Below, piece by piece: positions 1 to 9,352 of a stretch of DNA of 64,000 nucleotides (its first letter is position 1; each line of letters begins with the position of its first letter). Location of the stretch: the NCBI RefSeq assembly GCF_025351285.1, contig NZ_JANXWG010000007.1:1-64000 (forward strand). The letters are read 5' to 3'. The position numbers were made by a program, and so were the translations under genes. Below the pieces are notes generated by a model that did no database searches, was not told where the DNA came from, and saw only the letters and a program-made list of their open reading frames with translations. This stretch comes from Novosphingobium sp. Lineage in GTDB: Bacteria > Pseudomonadota > Alphaproteobacteria > Sphingomonadales > Sphingomonadaceae.

Positions 1-60
1 GCGAAGTCGAGACACGCTGGCGCCGCGCTCACGTGTCTCGACTTCGCTCGACACGAACGG
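1..60. repeat. Palindromic intergenic repeat, copy 1 (left arm cut by window edge)
   Basis: The right arm (32-60) is the reverse complement of the visible part of the left arm (1-16), separated by a GC-rich loop of about 15 bases. Arm and loop closely match the copy at 25872-25945, so these are two members of one family. It lies just past the queE stop codon, so its transcript would fold into a long hairpin at the 3' end of that gene. A REP-type element or terminator-like structure is inferred. Confidence 0.75.
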
Positions 61-75
61 GATGTGGTGTGCGGC

Positions 76-834
76 TCAAGTCCCGCGCGTATCACCATAG
101 AGATGAATGTGCAGCCGGTCGGTGAAACGCCAGCCGGCTGACGCTGCGGCTTCGGCCAGCCAGAGCGCACGGGTGCGCAGCGTGGCGCTGTCGGTTCCTT
201 CGGGCATCACGTAGAGTCGGTCAGGCGGGATCGTATAGCGCTGTTGAAGCGCGGTGATCTCAGACAGGTCCGCCGCTTCGGCAATCACGAATTTGAAGAA
301 GGCGCGCGGCTCGGCGGCCCAGGCGGTGAGCCGCTCGGGGACCAACGCGAGGTCGGCCGGGTTTCCGCTGTGCGCGAGCTTGGGGCTGACGTTGTATTGA
401 TCGACCAGCGCGTCGAGGGCAGGGTGCGGCGCGACGGTTCCGTTGGTTTCGATCTCGACGTGGAGTGCGGTCACGGCCTGCTTGAGCGCTTCGACCATTC
501 GCGCCAATGCGGAACCCTGCAGCAGCGGTTCGCCGCCAGTTATGACCAGCCTTGGCTGTGCGGCGGGCGCGAACAAGGCAGCGATTCTGGCGGCGACTTC
601 GTCCTCCGCCCACGTGACTTGATTGGCGCTGCGGTCGAACGCGATATCATCGCGGTGCGGGCGGTTGTCGCCCGAAAAGCGCCAGGTGTAGGCGGTGTCG
701 CACCAGGTGCAGGCCAGGTTGCAGCGCGACAGCCGCACGAACACGCTCGGCCGTCCGATTGAGGGGCCTTCGCCCTGGAGCGAGGCGAAGATTTCGGGTT
801 CGCCCGGAATCGTGGTGGCGAGGATTAGAGACAT
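76..834 (-). CDS. queE: 7-carboxy-7-deazaguanine synthase (radical SAM)
   Basis: Probable QueE, which makes 7-carboxy-7-deazaguanine from 6-carboxytetrahydropterin in the preQ0/queuosine pathway. It is a cytoplasmic enzyme using a 4Fe-4S cluster and S-adenosylmethionine. The N-terminal FASLQGEGPSIGRPSVFVR stretch is typical of the family. It is followed by the cluster cysteines C38, C42 and C45 (CNLACTWC) and by the SAM-binding GGEP at about residues 100-103. I start at the ATG giving MSLILATTIPG (252 aa); the open frame extends 29 codons further upstream, but that part looks unlike the family and reaches into a repeat. No queC or queD is visible nearby. It lies downstream of valS on the same strand, separated by a palindromic repeat. 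Confidence 0.85.
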   Translation of the reverse strand: MSLILATTIPGEPEIFASLQGEGPSIGRPSVFVRLSRCNLACTWCDTAYTWRFSGDNRPHRDDIAFDRSANQVTWAEDEVAARIAALFAPAAQPRLVITGGEPLLQGSALARMVEALKQAVTALHVEIETNGTVAPHPALDALVDQYNVSPKLAHSGNPADLALVPERLTAWAAEPRAFFKFVIAEAADLSEITALQQRYTIPPDRLYVMPEGTDSATLRTRALWLAEAAASAGWRFTDRLHIHLYGDTRGT

Positions 835-846
835 AGGCTCAAAACA

Positions 847-961
847 AATCCGTTCGCCCTGAGCTTGTCGGGCCGAAGGCGGCCGTAGGTCAACGGCTGC
901 ACTTCTTTGGGCACAAGGCAAAAGAAGAACAGTGCTTCGACAAGCTCAGCACGAACGGATT
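847..961. repeat. Imperfect long inverted repeat between valS and queE
   Basis: The arms at about 847-879 and 935-961 are near-complementary. The right arm reads CTTCGACAAGCTCAGC followed by ACGAACGGATT, and the left arm is its imperfect complement. The middle holds a second short complementary pair (cttcttt / aaagaag). It is a different sequence subtype from the repeats at 1-60 and 25872-25945 but shares the CCGTTCG ends. It sits after the valS stop and before the queE start, so it may end valS transcription or be a REP-like element. Confidence 0.65.
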
Positions 962-975
962 TTTTGTGGCCACTT

Positions 976-3768
976 TTACCCCAACCGCGCCAGCGCCGCG
1001 GCCAGCCGTTCGGCTTCGGCGGCGTGCGAGGCATGATCGGCGCGGGCCTTTTCGACTGCCTCGGGCTTGGCCTTTTCGACGAAGGCGGGGTTCTTGAGCC
1101 GGCCTTCGAGCGACTTGGCTTCCTTGGTGGAGGTTTCGAGCGCTTTGGTGAGGCGGGCCTTTTCGGTGGCCACGTCGATCACGCCTTCGAGATCGATTGC
1201 GCCGCTGAAGCCGGGCCGCTCAATGAGAATCGAGCCCCGGCTCGCCAGTCGCGTGTGAAGCGCATCATCAACGCTCTTGGGAACATTCTGACCCGGAAAC
1301 GTCCCATTTGGAACGTCGAAGCTGATGTGAACTCTTGCCAGCCGCCCAATGACCGAACCCAGCTTTTCCAAGACGGTTTGCCATTCGCTAGACAGGTTAA
1401 ACGCATGCATATGGGGCTTGGCGGAAGGCGGCACATTCAGTTCGGTCCGCGCTCCTCTGATCGATCGCACCAGATCGATGGCCGCTTCCACCTCAGCCTT
1501 TGCCGCCGCATCCACCACCGCACTCGGTTCAGGCCAGCGCGCCACGATTAACTCACCCTCACGAGCCCCCATACTCGCCCACAATTCTTCGGTCACGAAG
1601 GGCATGAACGGGTGGAGCATCACCAGAATCTGGTCGAGCACCCAGCCGGCAACGGCCTTGGTCTCGTCGTCGAATGATCCCTTGATCAGTTCGATGTACC
1701 AGTCGCAGAAGGTGTCCCACACGAAGTGGTAGATCGTGTTGGCGGCGGCGTCGAAGCGCAAGTCGGCCATCGCCTTGTCGAGGTCCGCCAGCGTGGTGAC
1801 GACTTCGCCGATGATCCACTTGTTGACCGCGAGCGTGGCGGCGGGGGCGGCGAGCGTGGTGCTCGCGCCGATGCCGTTGCTTTGGCAAAACCGCGCGGCA
1901 TTCCACAGCTTGGTGGCGAAGTTGCGGTAGCCTTCGACGCGGCGTTCATCCATCTTCACGTCGCGGCCCTGGCTTTCCATCGCCGCCATGAAGAAGCGCA
2001 GCGCATCGGCGCCGAACTTGTCGATCAGCAACAGCGGATCGACCACGTTGCCCTTCGATTTGGACATCTTCTGCCCATCGGCGGCGCGCACGAGCCCGTG
2101 GAGATAGAGCCGCCTCCACGGCACTTCGTCCATGAAATGCAGCCCCTGCATCGCCATCCGGGCGTCCCAGAAGAACAGGATGTCGAAGCCTGAGATCAGT
2201 AGGTCGTTGGGATAATGGCGGCGGACCAGCTCGGCGTCTTCGGGCCAGCCGAGCGTGGCGAAGGGCCACAGCGCCGATGAGAACCAGGTGTCCAGGACGT
2301 CCTCGTCGCGGGCGAGTGACACGTCACCGCCAGCGAGTGCCTGAGCTGCCTCCTCGGCTTCGGCAACATAGATTTTGCCGTCATCGCCATACCAAGCCGG
2401 AATCCGGTGCCCCCACCACAACTGGCGGGAAACGCACCATGGCTGGATATTCTCCATCCAGTTGAAGAACGTCTTTTCCCACGACTTCGGCACGATCTCG
2501 ATCGCGCCCGAGCGCACCGCTTCAAGCGGCGCTTTCGCCAGTTCCTCGGCGTTCACATACCACTGGTCGGTCAGCCACGGTTCGATCACCACCCCGCCGC
2601 GATCGCCGTAGGGGGTCTGGATCGTGCGGTCCTCGGCATCGGCCAGCGTCACTTCGCCGTCCTTGCCCTTCACCTCGTGCAGCACGAGATTTCCGAGCGC
2701 CTTCATCTCCGCCACGACCATTTCGCGCGCGCCATCGGCGGTATCGCGACCATCCTTGAAGCGGTGCAGCCCCACGAACCGCTCGGGAATCAGCCCATCG
2801 GCCACTTGCACCACGTTGGCCTCGGCATCGAACATGTTGAGCATCTCGCCGGCCTTGAACCCGGCGCGCTTACCCACTTCGAAGTCGTTGAAATCGTGCC
2901 CCGGCGTGATCTTCACCGCGCCCGAACCCAGTTCGGGATCGGCATGGTCATCGGCCACGATCGGAATGCGCCGCCCGGTGATCGGCAGCGTGACGAACTT
3001 GCCGATCACGCTTTGGTAGCGTTCGTCCTTTGCATTCACCGCCACCGCCATATCGGCCAGCATCGTCTCGGGCCGGGTGGTGGCGACAACCAGGTGATCG
3101 CGCCCGTCGGCCAGCGTCACGCCGTCTGCCAGCGGATAGCGGAAGTGCCAGAAGTGGCCCTTGATCTCGCGCGTTTCGACTTCGAGATCGCTGATCGCGG
3201 TCTTGAGCCGTGGGTCCCAGTTGACCAGCCGTTTGTCGCGATAGATCAGGTCCTGATTGTAGAGGTCGACGAACACCTTCACCACCGCTTTGGTGAAGTG
3301 CGGGTCCATCGTGAACTGCTCGCGCGACCAGTCCATCGAGCAGCCCAGCCGCCGCAACTGGCCGGTGATGGTGCCGCCGCTTTCCGCCTTCCATTCCCAC
3401 ACCTTGTCGATGAATTGTTCGCGCGTGTAATTGGTGCGCTTGTCCTGCTGCGCTTCCAACTGGCGTTCGACCACCATCTGCGTGGCGATGCCGGCGTGAT
3501 CGGTGCCCACCACCCACAGCGCATCCTTGCCGCGCAGCCGTTCGTAGCGGATCACCACGTCCTGCAGCGTGTTGTCGAGCGCGTGGCCGATGTGGAGGCT
3601 GCCCGTCACGTTGGGCGGCGGGTTGACGATGGTGTAGGGAGTCGCGTCGGGGCGTTCGGGGCGGAACAGGCCGTTGCTTTCCCAATGCGCGTACCAGCGC
3701 GCCTCGATCCGGGCGGGCTCGAAGGTCTTGGCCAGGGTGGGTGCGGCGCTTGATGGTTCGTCGGTCAT
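976..3768 (-). CDS. valS: Valyl-tRNA synthetase
   Basis: Class I aminoacyl-tRNA synthetase that charges tRNA-Val. Visible signatures are [15 protein letters not shown] with HIGH at residues 59-62, the KMSKS loop in [11 protein letters not shown], the editing domain between them, the anticodon-binding region, and a C-terminal Ala/Lys/Glu-rich coiled coil. At 930 aa it is within the normal range. I chose the ATG giving [10 protein letters not shown]; the longer frame begins with TTG and adds only 11 residues. It is transcribed away from mlaE, leaving about 120 bp for two divergent promoters. Confidence 0.97.
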   Translation of the reverse strand: MTDEPSSAAPTLAKTFEPARIEARWYAHWESNGLFRPERPDATPYTIVNPPPNVTGSLHIGHALDNTLQDVVIRYERLRGKDALWVVGTDHAGIATQMVVERQLEAQQDKRTNYTREQFIDKVWEWKAESGGTITGQLRRLGCSMDWSREQFTMDPHFTKAVVKVFVDLYNQDLIYRDKRLVNWDPRLKTAISDLEVETREIKGHFWHFRYPLADGVTLADGRDHLVVATTRPETMLADMAVAVNAKDERYQSVIGKFVTLPITGRRIPIVADDHADPELGSGAVKITPGHDFNDFEVGKRAGFKAGEMLNMFDAEANVVQVADGLIPERFVGLHRFKDGRDTADGAREMVVAEMKALGNLVLHEVKGKDGEVTLADAEDRTIQTPYGDRGGVVIEPWLTDQWYVNAEELAKAPLEAVRSGAIEIVPKSWEKTFFNWMENIQPWCVSRQLWWGHRIPAWYGDDGKIYVAEAEEAAQALAGGDVSLARDEDVLDTWFSSALWPFATLGWPEDAELVRRHYPNDLLISGFDILFFWDARMAMQGLHFMDEVPWRRLYLHGLVRAADGQKMSKSKGNVVDPLLLIDKFGADALRFFMAAMESQGRDVKMDERRVEGYRNFATKLWNAARFCQSNGIGASTTLAAPAATLAVNKWIIGEVVTTLADLDKAMADLRFDAAANTIYHFVWDTFCDWYIELIKGSFDDETKAVAGWVLDQILVMLHPFMPFVTEELWASMGAREGELIVARWPEPSAVVDAAAKAEVEAAIDLVRSIRGARTELNVPPSAKPHMHAFNLSSEWQTVLEKLGSVIGRLARVHISFDVPNGTFPGQNVPKSVDDALHTRLASRGSILIERPGFSGAIDLEGVIDVATEKARLTKALETSTKEAKSLEGRLKNPAFVEKAKPEAVEKARADHASHAAEAERLAAALARLG

Positions 3769-3889
3769 GCGCCGGGGCTTTGCCAGCGCGGGGGCCGGCA
3801 AGCAAGGCCGGGGGCGACGACTTCGTTGCGGCCTGCGGTTCGCTGGTGCGCTATTGTCGCCTCATGCGTTTTCGCCCATGAGGTGCATA

Positions 3890-5005
3890 ATGCGGGTTCT
3901 GGCCGACTTTACCACTCAAGATAGCGCCGATGGCGAGACGATGCTGGCCTTTCACGGCCCGCTGGTGGTGTCGTCGGTCGGCGCGATGGACCAGCGGCTG
4001 CGCGGGCTGACCGGAACGCTGCGCGAGATCGACATGACGCATGTCGAGGAGATCGACACGGTCGGCGCCTGGATCGTATGGCGCCTGTCGCGCGAGACCG
4101 ATGCCAAGATCGTCGGTTGCAGCGAAACCGCGCAGCGGCTGGTCGAAGCGATCAAGAAATCCGACGATAACCGCGAGGCGATTCGCGATCATCGCGCGCC
4201 GCTGCCGCTGCGCGTGGCGGCCAGCGTGGGCGAGGTGGTCATCGGCTTGGGCGAGGGCGCATTGCGCGTGATCGGCCTGCTTGGCCAAGTGATCATGGCG
4301 ATCGGTTCGACCATCCGCCGGCCAAGCCGGTTTCGCGGGCTCGCGCTGGTCAGCCAGATGGAGCAGGTGGGAGTATCCAGCCTTGCGATCATCGGCCTGA
4401 TGAGCTTCCTCATCGGCATCGTCATCGCGCAGCAGGGCGCGGTGCAGTTGCGCCAGTTCGGGGCCGAGATCTACACGGTCAACCTCGTCGGCCGGCTGAC
4501 CTTGCGCGAACTGGGCGTGCTGATGACCGCGATCATGGTCGCGGGCCGCTCGGGCTCGGCCTTTGCGGCGCAACTGGGCACGATGAAGCTGACCGAGGAA
4601 GTGGATGCCATGCGCACCATCGGCGTGTCACCGATCGAAGCGCTGGTGCTGCCGCGCATCCTGGCGTGCATTTTCATGATGCCGCTGCTGGGCATCTATG
4701 CCTCGGCGGTGGCGATCGTCGGCGGCGCGTTCCTGTCCTCGCTTACGCTAGGCATTCCGTTCTGGACGTTCCTGGCGCGCATCCAGGAAGTGGTGCCCAG
4801 CCACGATTTGTATGTCGGGCTGATCAAGGCGCTGGTGTTCGGCACGATCGTGTCGGTGGCAGGCTGCTACCAGGGGCTGCAAGTCGAAGGCAATGCCGAG
4901 GAAGTCGGCCGGCGCACCACTTCGGCGGTGGTGATGGCGATCTTCATCGTGATCGTGCTCGATGCGTTCTTTGCGGTATTCTTCACCAATGTGGGGTGGG
5001 GGTGA
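3890..5005 (+). CDS. mlaE: MlaE-type lipid ABC transporter permease with N-terminal STAS domain
   Basis: Inner-membrane permease of the Mla phospholipid transport system. The first ~95 residues form a STAS-like domain (DMTHVEEIDTVGAWIVW), the role that the separate MlaB protein has in E. coli. The rest is the MlaE/YrbE permease with several membrane helices and a conserved region around RELGVLMTAIMVAGRSG and AAQLGTMKLTEEVDAM. The ATG at MRVLADF is preceded by GAGGTG at short spacing; an in-frame ATG four codons earlier is possible. The stop overlaps the mlaF start by one base (TGATG), so the two are probably translationally coupled. Confidence 0.92.
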   Translation: MRVLADFTTQDSADGETMLAFHGPLVVSSVGAMDQRLRGLTGTLREIDMTHVEEIDTVGAWIVWRLSRETDAKIVGCSETAQRLVEAIKKSDDNREAIRDHRAPLPLRVAASVGEVVIGLGEGALRVIGLLGQVIMAIGSTIRRPSRFRGLALVSQMEQVGVSSLAIIGLMSFLIGIVIAQQGAVQLRQFGAEIYTVNLVGRLTLRELGVLMTAIMVAGRSGSAFAAQLGTMKLTEEVDAMRTIGVSPIEALVLPRILACIFMMPLLGIYASAVAIVGGAFLSSLTLGIPFWTFLARIQEVVPSHDLYVGLIKALVFGTIVSVAGCYQGLQVEGNAEEVGRRTTSAVVMAIFIVIVLDAFFAVFFTNVGWG

Positions 5006-5964
5006 TGGCCGCGGACGAGACAGTGCCAGAGCAGGCCACCCCGCAGGAGGAAGCCGTCGATCAGAAGCTGGTCGATATTCCCGAGCCGTTCACGGGCGAT
5101 TTCCCGATTCGCGTCAAAGGCTTGCGCAATGCCTTCGGCGAGCAGGTGATCCACGAAGGGCTCGATCTCGACGTGCGGCGCGGTGAAATCATCGGCGTGG
5201 TGGGCGGATCGGGCACGGGCAAATCGGTGCTGATGCGCTCGATCATCGGGTTGCAGATCCCCGAGGCCGGCGAAATCGAGGTGCTTGGCCGTTCGATCAC
5301 CGATGCGCGTGATGACGACGATATCGACATCCGTTCGCGCTGGGGCGTGCTGTTCCAGGGCGGTGCGCTGTTCTCGACGCTGACCGTAGGCGAAAATGTC
5401 GAAGTGCCGCTCAAGGAGTTCTATCCCGAAATCCATGACGAACTGCGGCACGAGATCGCGCGTTACAAGGTGCTGCTGTCGGGCCTGCCCGCCACCGCCA
5501 CGGCGCGCTATCCGTCGCAATTGTCGGGCGGGATGCGCAAACGTGCTGGCCTTGCGCGCGCGCTGTCGCTCGATCCCGAACTGCTGTTCCTCGACGAGCC
5601 GACTGCGGGCCTCGATCCGATTGGTGCTGCGGCGTTCGATACGCTGATCGCCGAATTGCAGCAGACGCTTGATCTCACGGTGTTCCTGATCACGCACGAT
5701 CTCGATACGCTGTACGAAATCTGCGATCGGGTGGCGGTGATTGCGGACAAAAAGGTGATCGCGGTGGGCACGATCCCCGAATTGCTGGCGACCGACCATC
5801 CGTGGATCCAGGAATATTTCAACGGCCCGCGCGGGAGGGCGGCGCAGGATAGCCAGAAGCGCGACGCTCAGAAATCCGAAGCGGGTGGGCGGAACGCAGC
5901 AGAGGTTCAAACGTCTGCACAAAGCCGGACCAAGATGGACAAACCCGCTGCCGAGCAGGCATAG
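5005..5964 (+). CDS. mlaF: Mla lipid transporter ATP-binding protein
   Basis: ATPase subunit that powers phospholipid movement through MlaE. Clear ABC motifs are visible: Walker A GGSGTGKS (residues 67-74), signature LSGGMRKRAG, Walker B LLFLDEPTAGLDP and a switch histidine in FLITHDLD. An acidic N-terminal extension of about 30 residues precedes the ABC fold. The C-terminal tail of about 50 residues after the family's usual end (NGPRGR onward) is Gln/Lys/Ser/Ala-rich and looks disordered. At 319 aa it is longer than E. coli MlaF (about 270). Second gene of the mlaEFD-lipoprotein operon. Confidence 0.93.
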   Translation: MAADETVPEQATPQEEAVDQKLVDIPEPFTGDFPIRVKGLRNAFGEQVIHEGLDLDVRRGEIIGVVGGSGTGKSVLMRSIIGLQIPEAGEIEVLGRSITDARDDDDIDIRSRWGVLFQGGALFSTLTVGENVEVPLKEFYPEIHDELRHEIARYKVLLSGLPATATARYPSQLSGGMRKRAGLARALSLDPELLFLDEPTAGLDPIGAAAFDTLIAELQQTLDLTVFLITHDLDTLYEICDRVAVIADKKVIAVGTIPELLATDHPWIQEYFNGPRGRAAQDSQKRDAQKSEAGGRNAAEVQTSAQSRTKMDKPAAEQA

Positions 5965-6031
5965 CAACCAGAGCACCTGCACCTTTGATCGGTGCGCATG
6001 AACAGAAACGAAGGGGTTCGGTCAACCGAAG

Positions 6032-6970
6032 ATGGAAACGCGGGCAAATCATGTGTGGGTGGGCGCGGTCACGCTGGTGCTGTTGGCGGGTCTCGCTGCG
6101 GCCATCGTCTGGATCACGCGTCTCAACCACCCCACGCAGAATGCTTACGACATCTTCTTCAAGCAATCGGTCGAAGGCCTGGCCAAGGGCTCGGCGGTCA
6201 CGTTCGCCGGCGTACCTGCGGGCCAGGTGCGCGTGATCGAATTGTGGAAGAAGGACCCTGAATTCGTGCGCGTGCGGATCGAGGTCGATGACAAGATCCC
6301 GATCCTGCAAGGCACCGTTGCCACGTTGCAGGGCAGTTTCACCGGCGTTTCGACGATCCAGCTCGATGGTGCGGTGCGCGGCGCGCCCAAAATTGTCGAA
6401 GCCGGCCCCGAAGGCGCGCCGGTGATCCCGACCAAGCGCGGCGGACTTGGCGCCTTGCTCGCCAACGCGCCGCTGCTGCTCGAACGACTGGCCACGCTGA
6501 CCGACCGGTTGACGCAGTTGATGTCGGACAAGAACCAGAAGTCGTTCGAAGGCATCCTCGCCAACACCAACACGCTGACCGCCAACCTCGCGGCGGCCTC
6601 GCCCGATGCCAAGCGCATTCTGGCCGAACTGCAATCCACTTTGCGCCAGGCGAATTATACGCTGGCGAGCTTCGAGAAGACCTCGAACGCGGCCAACGAC
6701 ATGATTACCAAAGACGGCAGCGGCCTTGCCAAGCAATTGCACGAAACGTTGAAATCCGCGCAATCGGCGGCCGATGCGCTGAAGGTCACGCTCAATGCTG
6801 CCACGCCCGCCGCGCAGCAGATGAACGAACGCACGCTGCCCGCCGCCGAATCCGCGATCAAGGAACTGCAAGCCACGATCCGTTCGCTGCGCCAGGTCAC
6901 CGAACGCGTCGGCGATCGCGGTGTGGGCGGATTGGTCGGCGGACCCAAGCTGCCGGATTACAAGCCATGA
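6032..6970 (+). CDS. mlaD: MCE-domain lipid-binding protein MlaD
   Basis: Periplasmic substrate-binding component of the Mla system, anchored by one N-terminal helix (about residues 8-28). A single MCE domain follows (VEGLAKGSAVTFAGVPAGQV onward, about residues 40-115), then a long helical, Ala/Thr/Gln-rich region that likely forms the hexameric needle or coiled coil. At 312 aa it is longer than E. coli MlaD (about 183), like other alphaproteobacterial MCE proteins. The start METRANHVWVG follows a 67-base gap after mlaF. The 3' end overlaps the lipoprotein gene by four bases (ATGA). Confidence 0.92.
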   Translation: METRANHVWVGAVTLVLLAGLAAAIVWITRLNHPTQNAYDIFFKQSVEGLAKGSAVTFAGVPAGQVRVIELWKKDPEFVRVRIEVDDKIPILQGTVATLQGSFTGVSTIQLDGAVRGAPKIVEAGPEGAPVIPTKRGGLGALLANAPLLLERLATLTDRLTQLMSDKNQKSFEGILANTNTLTANLAAASPDAKRILAELQSTLRQANYTLASFEKTSNAANDMITKDGSGLAKQLHETLKSAQSAADALKVTLNAATPAAQQMNERTLPAAESAIKELQATIRSLRQVTERVGDRGVGGLVGGPKLPDYKP

Positions 6971-7578
6971 CAAACACACAGCACGCTTTCGCAACGCGGG
7001 GTCAGGCCTGGCGCGCACCGCTGGCCCTCACGCTGATCCTCGCGCTGGGCGGCTGCCTCGGCCTCGGTGGCAAAGTCCCGCCGACGCTGCTCAACCTAAC
7101 CGCCGATCATGCGGCGGCGGCAGGGTCGGGCAGCAGCGGCACGTATCGCAGCGCCATCGCCGTGCTCGATCCGGTGGCTGAAATGCGCGTCGACGTAACG
7201 CGGGTGCCGGTTCAGGTCGATGACACCACCGTTGCCTATCTCAAGGGCGCATTGTGGGTCGAACGGCCGAGCCACTTGTTCCGCCACCTGATGGCCGAAA
7301 CGCTGCGCGCGCGCGGCAAGCAATTGGTGGTCGAGGGCGATCCCGGCACCTCCGCGCTCAAGCTGGGTGGCCGGCTGATCGATATGGGCTTTGATGCACG
7401 CACCGGTTCGGCAGTGGTGCGCTACGATGCGATCAAGGAACGGCCGAACGGCGCGATCGAAACGAAGCGCTTCGAAAGCGTGGTAGGCGGCGTGGTCGCG
7501 CAGCCGGGACCGGTGGGCGTTGCGTTGAACCAGGCCGCGAATACGGTCGCCGGACAAGTGGCCGACTGGATCGGGTGA
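6967..7578 (+). CDS. ABC-type transport auxiliary lipoprotein (PqiC-like, PF03886 type)
   Basis: Predicted outer-membrane or periplasmic lipoprotein partner of the MCE transporter. A signal peptide ends in the lipobox LGGC with the lipidated cysteine at residue 30. The mature part resembles auxiliary lipoproteins found after MCE genes: VLDPVAEMRVDVTRVPVQVD, then VAYLKGALWVERPSHLFRHL, and a late PVGVALNQAANTVAGQVADW helix. ATGA overlap with mlaD supports co-expression and a role in the same complex. The exact function in Mla-type systems with this lipoprotein is inferred. Confidence 0.85.
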   Translation: MTNTQHAFATRGQAWRAPLALTLILALGGCLGLGGKVPPTLLNLTADHAAAAGSGSSGTYRSAIAVLDPVAEMRVDVTRVPVQVDDTTVAYLKGALWVERPSHLFRHLMAETLRARGKQLVVEGDPGTSALKLGGRLIDMGFDARTGSAVVRYDAIKERPNGAIETKRFESVVGGVVAQPGPVGVALNQAANTVAGQVADWIG

Positions 7579-7694
7579 TCCGGCGGCGAGGGGCATTGCA
7601 GCACCATTTGAAGGCCACTCTATCGCCGCTGCAAACCGCTTTGGCGCGCCGTTTGCAGCTTGGCGCAAGCGCCTGTCGGATTGGCGCAAGTTCA

Positions 7695-7722
7695 TTGTCT
7701 ATCTTAAAGGTAGAGTTATAGT
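7695..7722 (+). promoter_or_regulatory. Possible sigma70-like promoter
   Basis: TTGTCT and TATAGT are separated by 16 bases in a locally AT-richer patch of an otherwise GC-rich chromosome, about 30 bases before the following ATG. A usable ribosome binding site (AAGGA) lies eight bases before that ATG. The call rests on sequence resemblance only. Confidence 0.35.
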
Positions 7723-7752
7723 CGGAGGCCTTGGAACACAAGGATCACCGCA

Positions 7753-8403
7753 ATGTTCAACCATGTCGATGGCCTGAAAAATCGCTCTACTTCGCCGCTC
7801 GTGCTGACCGTTCCCGGTCTCGATGGCAGCGGCCCCACGCACTGGCAAACGCTATGGGAAGAACGCGACGCCAGGGCGCGGCGGGTGGATATGGGCGATT
7901 GGGCCATACCCAACCGCAACATGTGGGTGAACCGGCTGAACCTGGCGATCCACAGAGCGCAAAGTGTCAAGGGTGGCCGCCCGATCATCCTGGTGACGCA
8001 CAGCCTCGGTTGCCTCACGGTCGCGTGGTGGGCGCATTACGAACAGCCCGCTTACGGCGATCCGGTGATCGGCGCGCTGCTGGTGGCGCCACCCGATGTC
8101 GATGGGCCGTTGCGCGAACCGCGGTTGCAGGGGTTTGCGCCCACCCCGCTCGGCCCGCTGCCATTCCCATCGATGGTGGTGGCCAGCCGCGACGATTCGT
8201 GGGGCAGCTTCGATCACAGCGAGCGGCTGGCAACGTTCTGGGGCAGCAAGTTCGTAGATGCCGGAGAGGCCGGGCACATCAACGCCGAATCAGGCCTCGG
8301 CGGCTGGGAAGATGGCCGGCGCCACTTGTCTCGGCTGGCGCGGCAGGCGCTCAGCGGGCCGATGCGGGTGCCCGAACCATCGCCGATGTCTATTTTCGCC
8401 TAA
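7753..8403 (+). CDS. RBBP9/YdeN-type serine hydrolase
   Basis: Small alpha/beta hydrolase of the RBBP9 (DUF1057) family; the substrate is unknown. It opens with the family hallmark VPGLDGSGPTHWQTLWE. The probable catalytic triad is S84 in THSLGC, Asp in ASRDDSW (about 147-148) and H175 in EAGHINAESGLG. No signal peptide, so cytoplasmic. It stands alone after the mla operon with its own candidate promoter, and its last four bases overlap the convergent atp12 gene. Family assignment is solid; the physiological role is not known. Confidence 0.85.
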   Translation: MFNHVDGLKNRSTSPLVLTVPGLDGSGPTHWQTLWEERDARARRVDMGDWAIPNRNMWVNRLNLAIHRAQSVKGGRPIILVTHSLGCLTVAWWAHYEQPAYGDPVIGALLVAPPDVDGPLREPRLQGFAPTPLGPLPFPSMVVASRDDSWGSFDHSERLATFWGSKFVDAGEAGHINAESGLGGWEDGRRHLSRLARQALSGPMRVPEPSPMSIFA

Positions 8404-9113
8404 CTTGGATTTGTGCCTCGATCCCTGGCGAGATGCACAAACCGCGCCGCTTCGCAGAACCCTGCGAGGCGGCGCGCCCGCAGTTCGATCGCCGCATCGT
8501 CCTTGCCCCACAATTCGGCCTGCCAGTCTTCCTCGAGGTTGGAGGCCGCAAACAACGCTTCCGCATCGGCGGCCGGATCGAGCGCGGCGAGGCCGATCAC
8601 CAGCGACGCGGCGAGACTTGCCAGGGTGTGCAGCGCCGCCAGTTCGAACGCATCAAACCGCAGCATCTCTGCGCGAAGAGCCGCGATCGTCTCGCCCGGC
8701 TGCGGACGGTGAATCACCCCGGCCAGCCGGATGAAGCGCACATCCAGCCGCGATTCGACGGCAAGAACCAACGGTTCCCAAACGTCGCGTTGGCGGATGC
8801 CCAGCGCCTCGTCGGGCTCGGCGCGATAGCACAGCGTGTCGGTTTCGGCGAAGCGCAGCAAGTCGTCCGCCACTTTACCGGGATCGGTCCGGACCACGTC
8901 GATCGCGTAATCGGCCAGGTCGCGTAGCGGGAAGCTGCCCGAATCGATGGTATCGCCTTGCGCATCCCACTCGGCCGCCATCGCGTCGGCCAGCACTAGA
9001 GACGGCACCAGTTGCGGCAACCCGGCTTGTGTCCGCACCTTCCGCCCGTCGAGCAGCACCTGCCACTGCAAGCCTTCTGCAACCGCGCTGCAATCGGTGT
9101 AGAACCGCTTCAC
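8400..9113 (-). CDS. ATP12-family F1-ATPase assembly chaperone
   Basis: Homologue of mitochondrial Atp12, which binds the alpha subunit of F1 during assembly of ATP synthase; alphaproteobacteria carry such genes. Recognisable features are WQVLLDGRKVRTQAG, AEWDAQGDTIDSGSFPLRDL and the helical C-terminal domain with RLDVRFIRL. I place the start at a GTG giving MKRFYTDCSAV (237 aa), which fits the family N terminus. This GTG lies inside the overlap GTGA with the stop of the upstream small gene. The open frame continues about 110 codons upstream, but that part is out-of-frame reading of the neighbour. Confidence 0.88.
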   Translation of the reverse strand: MKRFYTDCSAVAEGLQWQVLLDGRKVRTQAGLPQLVPSLVLADAMAAEWDAQGDTIDSGSFPLRDLADYAIDVVRTDPGKVADDLLRFAETDTLCYRAEPDEALGIRQRDVWEPLVLAVESRLDVRFIRLAGVIHRPQPGETIAALRAEMLRFDAFELAALHTLASLAASLVIGLAALDPAADAEALFAASNLEEDWQAELWGKDDAAIELRARRLAGFCEAARFVHLARDRGTNPS

Positions 9114-9352
9114 GGCTTCGGGCTTCTCCACCGCTTGGCGAGCACTTGCGGCACCACGAAGAAATCGACCACGCCCACGCCCAGCAGCACATAGCCGACC
9201 GGATCGGGTACGCCAGCCAGCGACGGGAAATGATGTGACAGAACCGCGAAGCCACCCATCACCAGCATCGCCCCCGAAGCGCGCATCGCCTGGATCACGG
9301 CAAAGCGTGCGACCGCCGGGTCGCGGCCTTCCTGAGTCGGCCAATCGCTCAT
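9110..9352 (-). CDS. Small two-helix membrane protein of unknown function
   Basis: An 80-aa protein (MSDWPTQEGRDP...) with two hydrophobic segments (AMLVMGGFAVLSH and VGYVLLGVGVVDFFVVP) and a basic C terminus (LAKRWRSPKP). I do not recognise a family. The ATG overlaps the HAD phosphatase stop (ATGA) and its own stop overlaps the atp12 GTG start (GTGA), so it is translated within a tightly coupled operon. Position directly before the ATP-synthase chaperone makes a link to membrane energetics conceivable, but this is only context. Confidence 0.7.
   Translation of the reverse strand: MSDWPTQEGRDPAVARFAVIQAMRASGAMLVMGGFAVLSHHFPSLAGVPDPVGYVLLGVGVVDFFVVPQVLAKRWRSPKP

Noticed and set aside
2407..3753. 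A 448-codon plus-strand frame opposite valS
   Set aside because: Mirror reading of valS codons; rich in His, Arg and Ala, no recognisable family.
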